Assembly: GCA_016699125.1 (NCBI GenBank)
Contig: CP064961.1
Span: 682,001 to 746,000, forward strand
Source of the DNA: a bacterium
GTDB lineage: Bacteria > Babelota > Babeliae > Babelales > Vermiphilaceae
DNA length: 64,000 bases
Reading direction: 5' to 3'
The position numbers and the translations under genes are program-made. Numbering within the stretch: the first letter of the stretch is position 1; each line of letters starts with the position of its first letter. Shown here piece after piece: positions 54,312 through 63,298 of the stretch. Below the pieces are notes generated by a model, which was not told where the DNA came from, did no database searches, and was given only the letters and a program-made list of their open reading frames with translations.

Positions 54312-56540
54312 TTAACGTGCTGATAAATTACTTGCCAAAAAATCTTTTAATAAAGTAAGGCGAACCTGCGTAACGCTATTGCGAATCGCGGTCCAAAAAG
54401 CTTTTGGCTGCCCGATTAATATACAGATTTTTTTTGCCCTTGTCACCGCTGTATACAAAAGTTTGCGCTGTAAAAGCGTGTAATGCTGCATGAATAATGG
54501 TATGATAACCGCATCATATTCAGAACCCTGACTTTTGTGAATCGAAATTGCATAGGCAAGCACCAGCTCATCTAATTCAGAAAAATCATAGACAACCAGC
54601 TGATCAAACTGCACATGCAGCTCCTTCTCATTTTTATCAATCAGCACAACAGTGCCAATATCGCCATTGAAAACATGCTTATCATAGTTATTTCTAATCT
54701 GCATAACTCGATCAGAAACTTTAAATGTGTAAGAACCATACACAATGGCATCATCAGAACGAGGATTTAAAAGATTTTGCAGCATCTGATTTAATGCAAC
54801 GGTTCCGACCGATCCTCGATTCATTGGCACCAAGACTGCAGTTGCATCTAATGCAATTTTTTTCTGAACAAGAACCGATTTAAATACGTGCCTTAAATGT
54901 TCCTGAATAGTATCAGGATTCTCCTCTTTTATAAAATAAAAATCTTTTGCATGAGGAGTTGTTTCGTCAAACGTCACAAAAAATTCACCCTTATTTATTC
55001 TGTGTGCATTCGTTACAATTAAACTTTCATGTGCTTGCCGAAAAATATGAGTCAAGCGCACCGTCGGAATAAGATCACTTTGAATCAGATCAGACAAAAC
55101 ATTACCAGAACCGACTGATGGTAACTGATCAACGTCTCCAATAAAAACAAGATGTGTTCCACGAGCCACCGCCTTGAGCAGTGCATACATTAAAAAAATA
55201 TCTATCATCGATGCCTCATCAACCACAAGCAGCTTGCAATCGAGGGCGTTTTGAGCGTTTTTGGTAAACTGCATGGTTGCAGGGTCAAACTCAAGCAGTC
55301 TGTGCAGGGTCACGGCCTGACGATTAGCGCTCTGCGTAAGCCGTTTTGCAGCACGCCCCGTTGGCGCGGCAAGTTTATAAGAGACAGCAAACTGATCACA
55401 TAAGTTTAACACCGATTTAACAAGCGTTGTTTTGCCAGTACCAGGGCCACCGGTAATAATGGTAACGTTGCACGTAAAAACTGACATGACACCTTTTTGC
55501 TGTTGCTCATGCAGCTGGGCTCCATTTTTCTGATCGGTGCGCAACAGCTCATAGAGCTTATTCTGATCAATATTCAAAAAAGATGTCGCCTTTTGGAGCT
55601 CTAAAAGCAGGTCAGCGATCCCTTTTTCAGCTTTATAATGAAAAGCCAACGCAATAAAATGCTCTTGCCCCTTGGATACAAGCTTTATTTTTTCTTCGTT
55701 ATACAGATCATGCAGGACAATTTTAACTTTCGATGCCGATATGGCTACATCCAGACTCAAAAGTTCTGCAGTAGCTTTCTTTAAACTTTCAAGTTCAACG
55801 TACACATGCCCATTTTGAGTACTGGTTGAAAGCACGTGCAAAAGTGCGGCTCTAAACCGTTTTACTGAATCAGGTGCAACTGAAAGTTTTTGTGCGATGG
55901 TGTCTGCAATTGCAAAACCGATTCCCCAGATATCTTCGGCAATGCGATACGGATTTTCAAGCATCAGTTCGATCGCCTGTTGCTTGTATGCTTTGTAAAT
56001 CTTGACCGCATACGTACTCGATACTCCTTTTTCTTGAAGAAACACCATGATATGGGCAACCTCTTTTTGCTGCGCCCACCCGGCGATAATCTCTTTTTGA
56101 CGCTTGGGACCTATTCCAGGAACTGAAGCTAACTGTTCAGGAGTTTTATCAATCACTTCAAGCGTGCGCGTTCCAAAAAAACTTACTAAACGCTGCGCGT
56201 ACGTTGGCCCTATCCCTTTTATCAGACCGGAGGCCAAATATTTTTCAATACCAACAGCAGAAGAGGGCAAAGAGATCGAATACGAATCGACTGAAAACTG
56301 TCTGCCAAATTTCGGATGTTGCACCCAACACCCTGTTGCTTGAACTATATTTCCTTGATGAACAGTAGACAACAGACCACAGGCCGTCACCTTTTCAACC
56401 TGGCCTTCAGGTTTGATGTAACAGACAGTAAAACCTGTCTGTGCATTTGCAAAAAGCACTCGCTCCACAACACCAACTATTTCAACAGGTTGCTCTTTTA
56501 CATCGCCTGTTTGAGTTGCTTGATTAACTACTATGTTCAT
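54312..56540 (-). CDS. recD2: RecD2-type DNA helicase
   Basis: A 5'-3' superfamily 1B helicase of the RecBC-independent type. The N-terminal domain has helix-hairpin motifs (GIGPTYAQRL, VPGIGPKRQ). The Walker A GGPGTGKTT is near 364-372, DEASMID is motif II and GDVDQLPSVGSG is motif III; AISIHKSQGSEYD and YTAVTRAKK close the helicase core. I use the ATG at 56540; an ATG twelve codons earlier lies within the preceding gene. Likely role: repair or replication-fork restart. Confidence 0.92.
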   Translation of the reverse strand: MNIVVNQATQTGDVKEQPVEIVGVVERVLFANAQTGFTVCYIKPEGQVEKVTACGLLSTVHQGNIVQATGCWVQHPKFGRQFSVDSYSISLPSSAVGIEKYLASGLIKGIGPTYAQRLVSFFGTRTLEVIDKTPEQLASVPGIGPKRQKEIIAGWAQQKEVAHIMVFLQEKGVSSTYAVKIYKAYKQQAIELMLENPYRIAEDIWGIGFAIADTIAQKLSVAPDSVKRFRAALLHVLSTSTQNGHVYVELESLKKATAELLSLDVAISASKVKIVLHDLYNEEKIKLVSKGQEHFIALAFHYKAEKGIADLLLELQKATSFLNIDQNKLYELLRTDQKNGAQLHEQQQKGVMSVFTCNVTIITGGPGTGKTTLVKSVLNLCDQFAVSYKLAAPTGRAAKRLTQSANRQAVTLHRLLEFDPATMQFTKNAQNALDCKLLVVDEASMIDIFLMYALLKAVARGTHLVFIGDVDQLPSVGSGNVLSDLIQSDLIPTVRLTHIFRQAHESLIVTNAHRINKGEFFVTFDETTPHAKDFYFIKEENPDTIQEHLRHVFKSVLVQKKIALDATAVLVPMNRGSVGTVALNQMLQNLLNPRSDDAIVYGSYTFKVSDRVMQIRNNYDKHVFNGDIGTVVLIDKNEKELHVQFDQLVVYDFSELDELVLAYAISIHKSQGSEYDAVIIPLFMQHYTLLQRKLLYTAVTRAKKICILIGQPKAFWTAIRNSVTQVRLTLLKDFLASNLSAR

Positions 56541-57228
56541 AAAAACTTGTAACGAATGAAAGAATGAGAGATTCATTTATAGCTTCTACTGCCACCCGTG
56601 CTAGATGTTTTTCTTTGAGATACCCTAAAAACTTACTTTTTGTAGCTTCATCAAAAGAGATCTTCGATTCATTCTGCAACTGTTCAACTATTATTTTACA
56701 CCGATTCCACTTCTCAATCATCTGCTGCAATCTTTGATGAGCAATAGGACAGCTGTACATAAGATCGGCCAAAAACTCGATTAAATCAATACAAAATCTA
56801 TCCAGCTGCGCAAAAGACTGTATGTTCTGGTCAAAATAAAGGTACTCATGACCATCTTTTACCGTCATCCAGTGCAACAAGAAACTATCCTGTTTGTTAT
56901 GATTGTCACAATATTCATGAACTACCGCAGTAACAAATTTTTTTCCTCCAACAGCCTGTCCAAAAAAACGCTGCGCCAACTGTATTAACCTATTTTTATA
57001 TTGAGAAAGTATCTGATTGTGATCTTGATCGCTCCTACCATTAATTTCCTGTTTAAAAGCTGTATAAATGTTTTGAAGTTTAAATCGAAATAACTGAATA
57101 AGTTCCAGCTGATGCTCTGTAACAAAAATACCATCAAAAGGCTGTATTGTATTGAGCACCATGGATGATTGAAGCTGTATCTGCAACAGTAATGTTAAAC
57201 CAAAAAATAGGCCTTTAAATAGTTCCAT
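56524..57228 (-). CDS. Secreted unknown protein upstream of recD2
   Basis: A 234-residue protein with a signal peptide (LFKGLFFGLTLLLQIQLQSS) and a helical body (LIEFLADLMYSCPIAHQRLQ, VVHEYCDNHNK). Family not recognised. Its last codons overlap the recD2 start by 17 bases, so the two genes are read together although their products probably act in different places. Confidence 0.6.
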   Translation of the reverse strand: MELFKGLFFGLTLLLQIQLQSSMVLNTIQPFDGIFVTEHQLELIQLFRFKLQNIYTAFKQEINGRSDQDHNQILSQYKNRLIQLAQRFFGQAVGGKKFVTAVVHEYCDNHNKQDSFLLHWMTVKDGHEYLYFDQNIQSFAQLDRFCIDLIEFLADLMYSCPIAHQRLQQMIEKWNRCKIIVEQLQNESKISFDEATKSKFLGYLKEKHLARVAVEAINESLILSFVTSFYEHSS

Positions 57229-57288
57229 AATCTACCTTTTTTTAATACCCAGAGATCATCGTATAAAAAACCATTTTAAAGCAGCAAA

Positions 57289-58965
57289 CTAAAAACTAAT
57301 ATCACATCCCACTGAAAACCCTATATCCTTTCCTATTCCACGAGAAAGTGTACTGGTATATCCGGCAATGTTAAAATCAACACTATACGCTGAACGCTTC
57401 ATGCTATACGTTGCCCCGCCAAACAGTATTGCCTGGGCAGCATATTTTTTATCTGCTTTCTGTTTATCAAGTGTATTTTTAATATCAGAAGGAGCTTTGA
57501 TTACGTTGATATACGTTGGTGACTTTAGCCAACTATCTGAACCAACAAAAACGCGATACTGTTTTGCATGATACACAAGTGCAGACCTATATTTTAATGC
57601 AACGCTACCACTAACCTGTGCGCAAAACGATCGCAAGAACAGCTGAGAGACCACTCCCTGCGAAAAAAGATCAAGTAGTTTTGCTGGATCGCTACTCATC
57701 GTACTATTTTCAAGCGCAGATCGATTGATTTTTGTGGCAAAGGACTGCTTCACTGTCATTGGAGCTTTGTATTCAATAAAAAATGACGATTCTAATCTGA
57801 ACCTTTTTAACCATGCTTTTGAAAGAAACTTTCCTATATTAACTTTTTGAGAAATACCTGCACTTACAGCAAAACGTCCCTCTCCCAACCTATGCTCCAA
57901 AAGAGCATAAGCTATTCTGTCCAGACAGTCATATGCTAAATCCGTTGTCAACTGAAAGATTTTTTCCTGATTATTGGTAATCAAAAGCTCAGCAAAATCA
58001 GCAAAATGAAAAGCAGGCAATGCTGACTTACTTTTAAACGTGGTACCTAGCATGCCGCTTTTAATCGCAAATGCAGTTGGCAAAACAGAAGCAAGCTGTA
58101 ACTGAACTTCATAATAAGGCTTCAGTCTGAACTTATGCGCACATTGCACCTTTAAATCACCACATCCAACCTTATCTGCAATTAAATGATGCTTTTTAAA
58201 AGCTTCCTGTTGTTCGGCCGTTGAAGCTCCAAACTCTCGTTCCAAAACATCCTTAAAATACTGCGGCATCTGAAAATTACGCTCACTGTATAAAAACGGC
58301 ACGCTCACACCAAATAAAGACTCGCCGACCAAAAATTGGCTACTCAAAAGTGCTCCAAGCTTTCGTTGTTGAATATAGGTATGGCTCAAGCTATTAAAAA
58401 CAGCAGCCACATCAAAATAAAACTGGTCAGAAAACTGTTTGAGCTGGGTAATCGAATCATGCAGCGCTGTCAATAAACGAGTTTCATTTAACGCAAGGTA
58501 TGCTTGCAAAGTATCTTCCTCTTTGCTTTCAAACAATGATGGCGAAACATACGTAAAAAATGGAACAACTGAAATAGACTTTTTTCTTCCTGTTTTTCTG
58601 CAAAGTTTAAACGGATCTTTGTAAGAATGAAACAACGGATAATCATGTATCCCTTTCACTTCCAACTGATACGTTTTGAGGAAAAAATCTTGCATCAAAA
58701 TCTTTTTTAAATTGACTGCTTCCAACATACTGACAATTAAAGCAGGAGGGACCATAACTTTTGAAACAGCAGGTACAGCTTCTTCCACAGCAAAAACAGG
58801 TTCGTCTTGCTGTAAAAAAGCTTGAAGATAAGCATCGTCAAGATTCAGTTGATTATTTAATAGTTCTTCAGTTAGCAGCGCATCAGAAAAATCATCGACC
58901 GTATAGTTTTTCATAACCACACAGAAGGATAATAGATACAAAAAGGCTTTTAGATATACCTTCAT
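57289..58965 (-). CDS. Putative outer-membrane beta-barrel protein
   Basis: A 558-residue protein with a signal peptide (MKVYLKAFLYLLSFCVV), a helical N-terminal region and a long part with alternating hydrophobic residues (FAVSAGISQKVNIGKFL, SGSVALKYRSALVYH, YSVDFNIAGYTSTL). The last residue is Phe in FSVGCDISF, the usual end of outer-membrane barrels recognised by BamA. The ATG at 58965 is chosen because AGAGG lies seven bases upstream; the frame runs further up without a signal peptide there. Function unknown; a porin or adhesin is possible. Confidence 0.65.
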   Translation of the reverse strand: MKVYLKAFLYLLSFCVVMKNYTVDDFSDALLTEELLNNQLNLDDAYLQAFLQQDEPVFAVEEAVPAVSKVMVPPALIVSMLEAVNLKKILMQDFFLKTYQLEVKGIHDYPLFHSYKDPFKLCRKTGRKKSISVVPFFTYVSPSLFESKEEDTLQAYLALNETRLLTALHDSITQLKQFSDQFYFDVAAVFNSLSHTYIQQRKLGALLSSQFLVGESLFGVSVPFLYSERNFQMPQYFKDVLEREFGASTAEQQEAFKKHHLIADKVGCGDLKVQCAHKFRLKPYYEVQLQLASVLPTAFAIKSGMLGTTFKSKSALPAFHFADFAELLITNNQEKIFQLTTDLAYDCLDRIAYALLEHRLGEGRFAVSAGISQKVNIGKFLSKAWLKRFRLESSFFIEYKAPMTVKQSFATKINRSALENSTMSSDPAKLLDLFSQGVVSQLFLRSFCAQVSGSVALKYRSALVYHAKQYRVFVGSDSWLKSPTYINVIKAPSDIKNTLDKQKADKKYAAQAILFGGATYSMKRSAYSVDFNIAGYTSTLSRGIGKDIGFSVGCDISF

Positions 58966-59069
58966 AATATACCTCTTTGGCAATAATACTATTTCACGAT
59001 AAAACAAAGTACTCACAGTGTACTCTTTTTTGAAATAGTTCACAAATTTAAAAAAAAGCAAAAAGCCAG

Positions 59070-59099
59070 TTGCAATAATCATTATTTTTGGAGTACAAT
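59070..59099 (+). promoter_or_regulatory. Promoter of the ATP synthase operon
   Basis: TTGCAA (59070-59075), 18 bases, TACAAT (59094-59099), with an AAAGGA site before the ATG at 59133. Confidence 0.5.
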
Positions 59100-59132
59100 A
59101 TGAGTTAAGCCTCATAAAAACAAAGGATTTTC

Positions 59133-59399
59133 ATGGATGTCAACAATATTTTTTATGCAAAAGCAGCAGCTTTCATAGGATCAGCAATTGCAATGGGACT
59201 TGGTAGCATTGGACCTGCTTTGGGCCAAGGTTTAATTGGCATGAAAGCATGTGAAGGACTGGCAAAAGAAAAAGATCCAGAGGTAGCCGGAAAAATAAGA
59301 ACTACCATGTTAATAGCAATGGCAATGGTAGAAACTTCGGCAATTTATTGCCTACTAGTTGCACTTCTTCTGTTGTTTGCAGGTAAAAATATGGCCTAA
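59133..59399 (+). CDS. atpE: ATP synthase c subunit
   Basis: An 88-residue two-helix proteolipid of the rotor ring. Helix 1 has GSIGPALGQGLIG and helix 2 MAMVETSAIYCLLVALLLLF with the ion-binding Glu. The Gln (GQG), Glu, adjacent Thr and Tyr four residues further along match much of the sodium-binding motif (Q...ES/T...Y). Na+ coupling is therefore possible. It is the first gene here; atpB, usually just upstream, is not present. Confidence 0.93.
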   Translation: MDVNNIFYAKAAAFIGSAIAMGLGSIGPALGQGLIGMKACEGLAKEKDPEVAGKIRTTMLIAMAMVETSAIYCLLVALLLLFAGKNMA

Positions 59400-59418
59400 A
59401 ATTATCAAGGAATATTTC

Positions 59419-59799
59419 ATGAATATAAACTTCACAGTGATTATCCAAATGCTTAATTTCTGGATAACGTTTATTTTTTTGAAATATATTTTATTGCAAC
59501 CATTCATCAAAGCGATCGCAGTCAACAAGAAAACTCAACTTGAACTTTCTTATATGATCACCAATATTGAATCTGCAATCGCACAGATTTATTACGAAAA
59601 ACAGTTACATTGGCAGGATTTTAGGCAATATTGTAATTTTAACCAGCCACTTATAGACAAGCTATCTCCAATTTTAATGACAAACATTGAAGACAATAGT
59701 GAGCAACCTAGCATACTGATTACCGAAAAAACTGCTCAATTGCATATTCAGATGTTGACACAAAAGGTTGTTAGCAAGTTAAAAGATGGTTCTCAATAG
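59419..59799 (+). CDS. atpF: ATP synthase b-type subunit (first copy)
   Basis: A 126-residue peripheral-stalk protein with one N-terminal membrane helix (VIIQMLNFWITFIFLKYILLQPF) and a charged helical body. It is shorter than usual b subunits and diverged, so it is identified by the helix and position after atpE. The ATG at 59419 follows an AAGGA site. It is paired with a second b-like gene directly downstream. Confidence 0.75.
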   Translation: MNINFTVIIQMLNFWITFIFLKYILLQPFIKAIAVNKKTQLELSYMITNIESAIAQIYYEKQLHWQDFRQYCNFNQPLIDKLSPILMTNIEDNSEQPSILITEKTAQLHIQMLTQKVVSKLKDGSQ

Positions 59800-59808
59800 G
59801 GTCTTACA

Positions 59809-60294
59809 ATGGAAAATATGGCAGATCTTCTGTTTAAACTTATTAGTATGTTTTCAATTTTTGGATTTATTTTTTTCACTTTTATAGAGTATTTTTTACC
59901 TGCTTTAAAATCTGAGTTTGTATCAGTTGAAACAGAACAGGAAAGACTTCAAAAAGTCTTACAAAGACTTGCAACAAAAGAAACAGATTTAAAACAAAAA
60001 ATATCCCAAGAAGTTGAAACACTCACCTTGCTAAAACAGAAAGTCTCATTTTGGAACAGTTGTGCAAAAGAAGCACATCAATCGTCGCTTTCAGAACAAA
60101 ACGAAAGAACTGAAAAACTGTTGTTACAAAAAGAGAGCTTTTTAAAACAATGCGCCCTCGATACTGCATATAAAACATTGCAACTGGCTGCAATTGAAAA
60201 AGCAAAGATTGACTTAAAGCTATTTTTTCAAGATTTTGAACATGGCAAAACATATCTCAACTCGTTAGTTCAAAAGATAGCCACGAAAGAATAA
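59809..60294 (+). CDS. ATP synthase b-type subunit (second copy)
   Basis: A 161-residue protein with an N-terminal membrane helix (LFKLISMFSIFGFIFFTFIEYF) and a long coiled coil (ETEQERLQKVLQRL, LLLQKESFLKQCALD). The layout and position between atpF and atpH argue for a second stalk subunit, making a b/b' heterodimer likely. Its stop overlaps the atpH start by one base. Confidence 0.7.
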   Translation: MENMADLLFKLISMFSIFGFIFFTFIEYFLPALKSEFVSVETEQERLQKVLQRLATKETDLKQKISQEVETLTLLKQKVSFWNSCAKEAHQSSLSEQNERTEKLLLQKESFLKQCALDTAYKTLQLAAIEKAKIDLKLFFQDFEHGKTYLNSLVQKIATKE

Positions 60295-60851
60295 TGATGC
60301 AATTAACTTCTTCCTTATTTCAGTTGATTAATCTTTATGCACAAGCCTATATTGCAACTTCAGATCGATCACTTCTTAATGAAGCCCTGTGCATCAAATT
60401 TGAAAAAGCAACTAAAAATATTTCCAAAAATCATATGTTATTATCATTATTTGGCGTCTTTTTTGAAAATCACGAAAGCATAAAAGCAAAAGCTGTTGAA
60501 CTTATCGTTCAAACCTACGATCTTCCAAAAAATATAAATAGTTTGGGTAAATTACTTATACAAAAAAATAGACTAGAGCTCTTGCCACATATTTTAAAAA
60601 AAATCATAACAATGATTCACGTAAGTGAAAATAGTATGCATATGAATATTACAACTTCTCACTCCTGTAATAAAGAAAATGTCGAACTGCTGATCAAGAG
60701 TTTTGAAAAAAAAACAGGCAAAACTATTGTATGTCACTGGTCAATAGATTCAGATCTTATTGCAGGTATTCGAGCACAAAGCGCTACACATTTATGGGAA
60801 AGTTCTATCAGAAAAAAATTGAACTCCTTTACAACCACTTTAAAAAAATAA
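60294..60851 (+). CDS. atpH: ATP synthase delta subunit
   Basis: Connects the peripheral stalk to the alpha/beta head. The 185 residues have an N-terminal helical bundle (YAQAYI near residue 15), a region with NRLELLPHILKKI and a C-terminal part with GKTIVCHWSIDSDLIAGI, the delta pattern. It sits between the b-type genes and atpA. Confidence 0.85.
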   Translation: MMQLTSSLFQLINLYAQAYIATSDRSLLNEALCIKFEKATKNISKNHMLLSLFGVFFENHESIKAKAVELIVQTYDLPKNINSLGKLLIQKNRLELLPHILKKIITMIHVSENSMHMNITTSHSCNKENVELLIKSFEKKTGKTIVCHWSIDSDLIAGIRAQSATHLWESSIRKKLNSFTTTLKK

Positions 60852-60861
60852 GGGATACACA

Positions 60862-62361
60862 ATGGAAATTCAGGTAACAGATTTAAGTTCTTTATTTGAA
60901 CAGGCATTGCAGAACCTGCCTGAAGATACCTTAGAAGAAATAGGTATTGTTATTAAAGTTGGTGATAATATCTGCAGAGCTCATGGTTTAACCAATGTAT
61001 TATTAAATGAACTTGTTACCTTTGAAGGTGGCAACACAGGAATGGTCTTTCAACTTGAATCAGACTCAGTCGCAATCTTTCTCTTTTCAAACACAATTCC
61101 TGTTGCAGAACTTGAAGTAGTCAAGCGAACCGGAACAGTGTTTCAGATAGGTGTAGGAAAGCATTTACTGGGCCGTGTTTTAAATGCACTTGCAGAACCG
61201 ATCGATGGTGGACATGCAATTCAAAAAGATGAATGGCGATCAATTGAAGCTGCAATTCCAGGAATTATAGACCGTTCGCCGGTTAATGAATCGTTAGAAA
61301 CAGGTATATTAAGCGTCGATGCATTGTTTCCAATTGGAAAAGGCCAAAGAGAGCTCATTATCGGCAACAGAGGCACCGGAAAAACATCGATTGCTATTGA
61401 TACTATTTTGCATCAAAAAGGCAAAAATGTTATCTGTATTTATGTTGCAATTGGCTTGAGACAGGCGAATGTAGCACGTACCATAACATTACTTGAACAA
61501 CAAGGCGCATTGGCGTATACCATTATCGTCAATGCTCAAGCAGGCGATGCCGTTTTGAATCAATATGTCACACCATATGTTGGATGCACAATTGCAGAAT
61601 TTTTCAGAGATCAAGGTAAAGACGTTTTGATTGTCTACGATGACCTGAATAATCATGCAGTCGCTTTTCGTGAAATGTCTTTGCTGCTACGACGAGCACC
61701 AGGACGCGAGGCGTACCCAGGAGACGTTTTCTATTTACATTCCCGATTATTGGAACGTGCAGGCAAACTAAAGCGGGGCGGATCTATTGCAGCGCTGCCG
61801 ATTGTCCAGATCCAAGGGGATGACATCACCTCTTATATTCCAACCAATCTCATTTCAATTACCGATGGACAGATATTTTTGGACACACAGCTTTTTAATC
61901 AAGGTATTTTTCCAGCGGTAAACACAGAACTTTCAGTCTCACGTGTCGGTCGAGCAGCACAAACGAATGCGATTAAAAAAATGACTCGTGCACTCAGACT
62001 TGAACTTGCGCAATATCATGACCTGGCAGCCTTTGCACAGTTTGGCACTGAACTTGACGAAGTATCACGCAAACAGCTTTTACGCGGCAAACTGATCGTT
62101 GAACTTTTGAAGCAGAGCGAGCACTGCACCTATTCATTTGTTGACAGTACACTACAGCTTTTTTTATTAAAAGAGAACGTTTTAGATACGATTGATCCAA
62201 AACAGGCACATAATTTTGCAACACAGTTTGTCAGTTACGTAAAATCGGTATACAAAAATATCTATGATACCATCGAGCGGACAGCGGACGTTTCACACGA
62301 AACACAACAACACCTTGGGACCGTTGCACAAGAGTTTTGCAAAATATTTGTCAATATGTAA
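60862..62361 (+). CDS. atpA: ATP synthase alpha subunit
   Basis: A regulatory head subunit. The 499 residues keep IHGL-like HGLTNVLLNE, GRVLNALAEPIDG, GRGQRELIIG-like GKGQRELIIG and PGREAYPGDVFYLHSRLLERA. The P-loop is GNRGTGKTS (168-176) in place of the almost universal GDRQTGKTA, losing both the Asp and the Gln; non-catalytic nucleotide binding may differ. It is followed by an unrelated secreted-protein gene instead of atpG. Confidence 0.93.
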   Translation: MEIQVTDLSSLFEQALQNLPEDTLEEIGIVIKVGDNICRAHGLTNVLLNELVTFEGGNTGMVFQLESDSVAIFLFSNTIPVAELEVVKRTGTVFQIGVGKHLLGRVLNALAEPIDGGHAIQKDEWRSIEAAIPGIIDRSPVNESLETGILSVDALFPIGKGQRELIIGNRGTGKTSIAIDTILHQKGKNVICIYVAIGLRQANVARTITLLEQQGALAYTIIVNAQAGDAVLNQYVTPYVGCTIAEFFRDQGKDVLIVYDDLNNHAVAFREMSLLLRRAPGREAYPGDVFYLHSRLLERAGKLKRGGSIAALPIVQIQGDDITSYIPTNLISITDGQIFLDTQLFNQGIFPAVNTELSVSRVGRAAQTNAIKKMTRALRLELAQYHDLAAFAQFGTELDEVSRKQLLRGKLIVELLKQSEHCTYSFVDSTLQLFLLKENVLDTIDPKQAHNFATQFVSYVKSVYKNIYDTIERTADVSHETQQHLGTVAQEFCKIFVNM

Positions 62362-62425
62362 AATTGTCAGTATTTTTAACATATTAGTTTACATTTACAT
62401 ATCTAAAAAGCTTGATGTAACAGCA

Positions 62426-63298
62426 ATGAATAAAAAACGTTCTTTAACTTTGGCTGTTTTAATGATGATGCACGCTATGCAGGTCAAAGCATCTGAATTT
62501 GATCATCAAAAATGGCTTGCGTTTTGTATACAACAGCTCAATGAGCATAAAAATTTGTACTGTGGAGTTGGAGTCGTAGCTATAATAATATTGCGTTCAT
62601 ATCTACAAGCGATTACCAATCCAAAAGTAAAAGCAATAACAGACACGAAAGATCAGCTGCCAGAATCGAATATCAAGGATTTTGAAACTGTTATCAAACA
62701 GATGATTAATCAAGAGACTGTCTACAAAACTATAAAAAATCATCTAAACTATATTTTGTTTCAAAAAAAACAGTACATCTCCTTAAAATCCCAACTTGAT
62801 AAAACCATAAACCTATTAATGAACCCTCCTAACACATCTCAAGATGATCAAAATAATCCACAAGCAAAGTGGAGCGAGTTTGAAAAACTACTTGCAGAAC
62901 TAAATGAGCTTCCAATAGTATGTAACACAAAGGTTGGCCGTTTAAAAGACGTAGCTTTGAGCATTCAAAAAGCTACTGACAAAATTTCCGGGGAATTAAC
63001 AAAACAAAAAAACAGTGCAGCAAGAAGCTTACTATTACCGGAGTATGAAAAAAAGAAAGATACATTACATAACGCAATTAATCTGACAATGCGCACATTT
63101 AAAAGAAATGATACTATCGATACGATATTACATAGTTACCTTGAGAAAGCTGAGTCTACATTCAAAAATGGTACAATAATGACTTATGAGGCCTGGGTGG
63201 ATGCCGGGATAAACAACAGATTTTCATGGCAAAAATATTTGAATTATTTTAAAAAAAGCAATGTGAAAATCATAAAAATCTACATATCGGCGCGATGA
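62426..63298 (+). CDS. Secreted or membrane unknown protein
   Basis: A 290-residue protein with a signal-like start (KKRSLTLAVLMMMHAMQVKA), a second hydrophobic segment (YCGVGVVAIIILRSYLQAI) and a helical Lys-rich body. Family not recognised; layout differs from the array proteins (no C-terminal tail). The frame continues upstream into atpA but the ATG at 62426 starts the signal. Its stop overlaps the next gene as ATGA. Confidence 0.65.
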   Translation: MNKKRSLTLAVLMMMHAMQVKASEFDHQKWLAFCIQQLNEHKNLYCGVGVVAIIILRSYLQAITNPKVKAITDTKDQLPESNIKDFETVIKQMINQETVYKTIKNHLNYILFQKKQYISLKSQLDKTINLLMNPPNTSQDDQNNPQAKWSEFEKLLAELNELPIVCNTKVGRLKDVALSIQKATDKISGELTKQKNSAARSLLLPEYEKKKDTLHNAINLTMRTFKRNDTIDTILHSYLEKAESTFKNGTIMTYEAWVDAGINNRFSWQKYLNYFKKSNVKIIKIYISAR

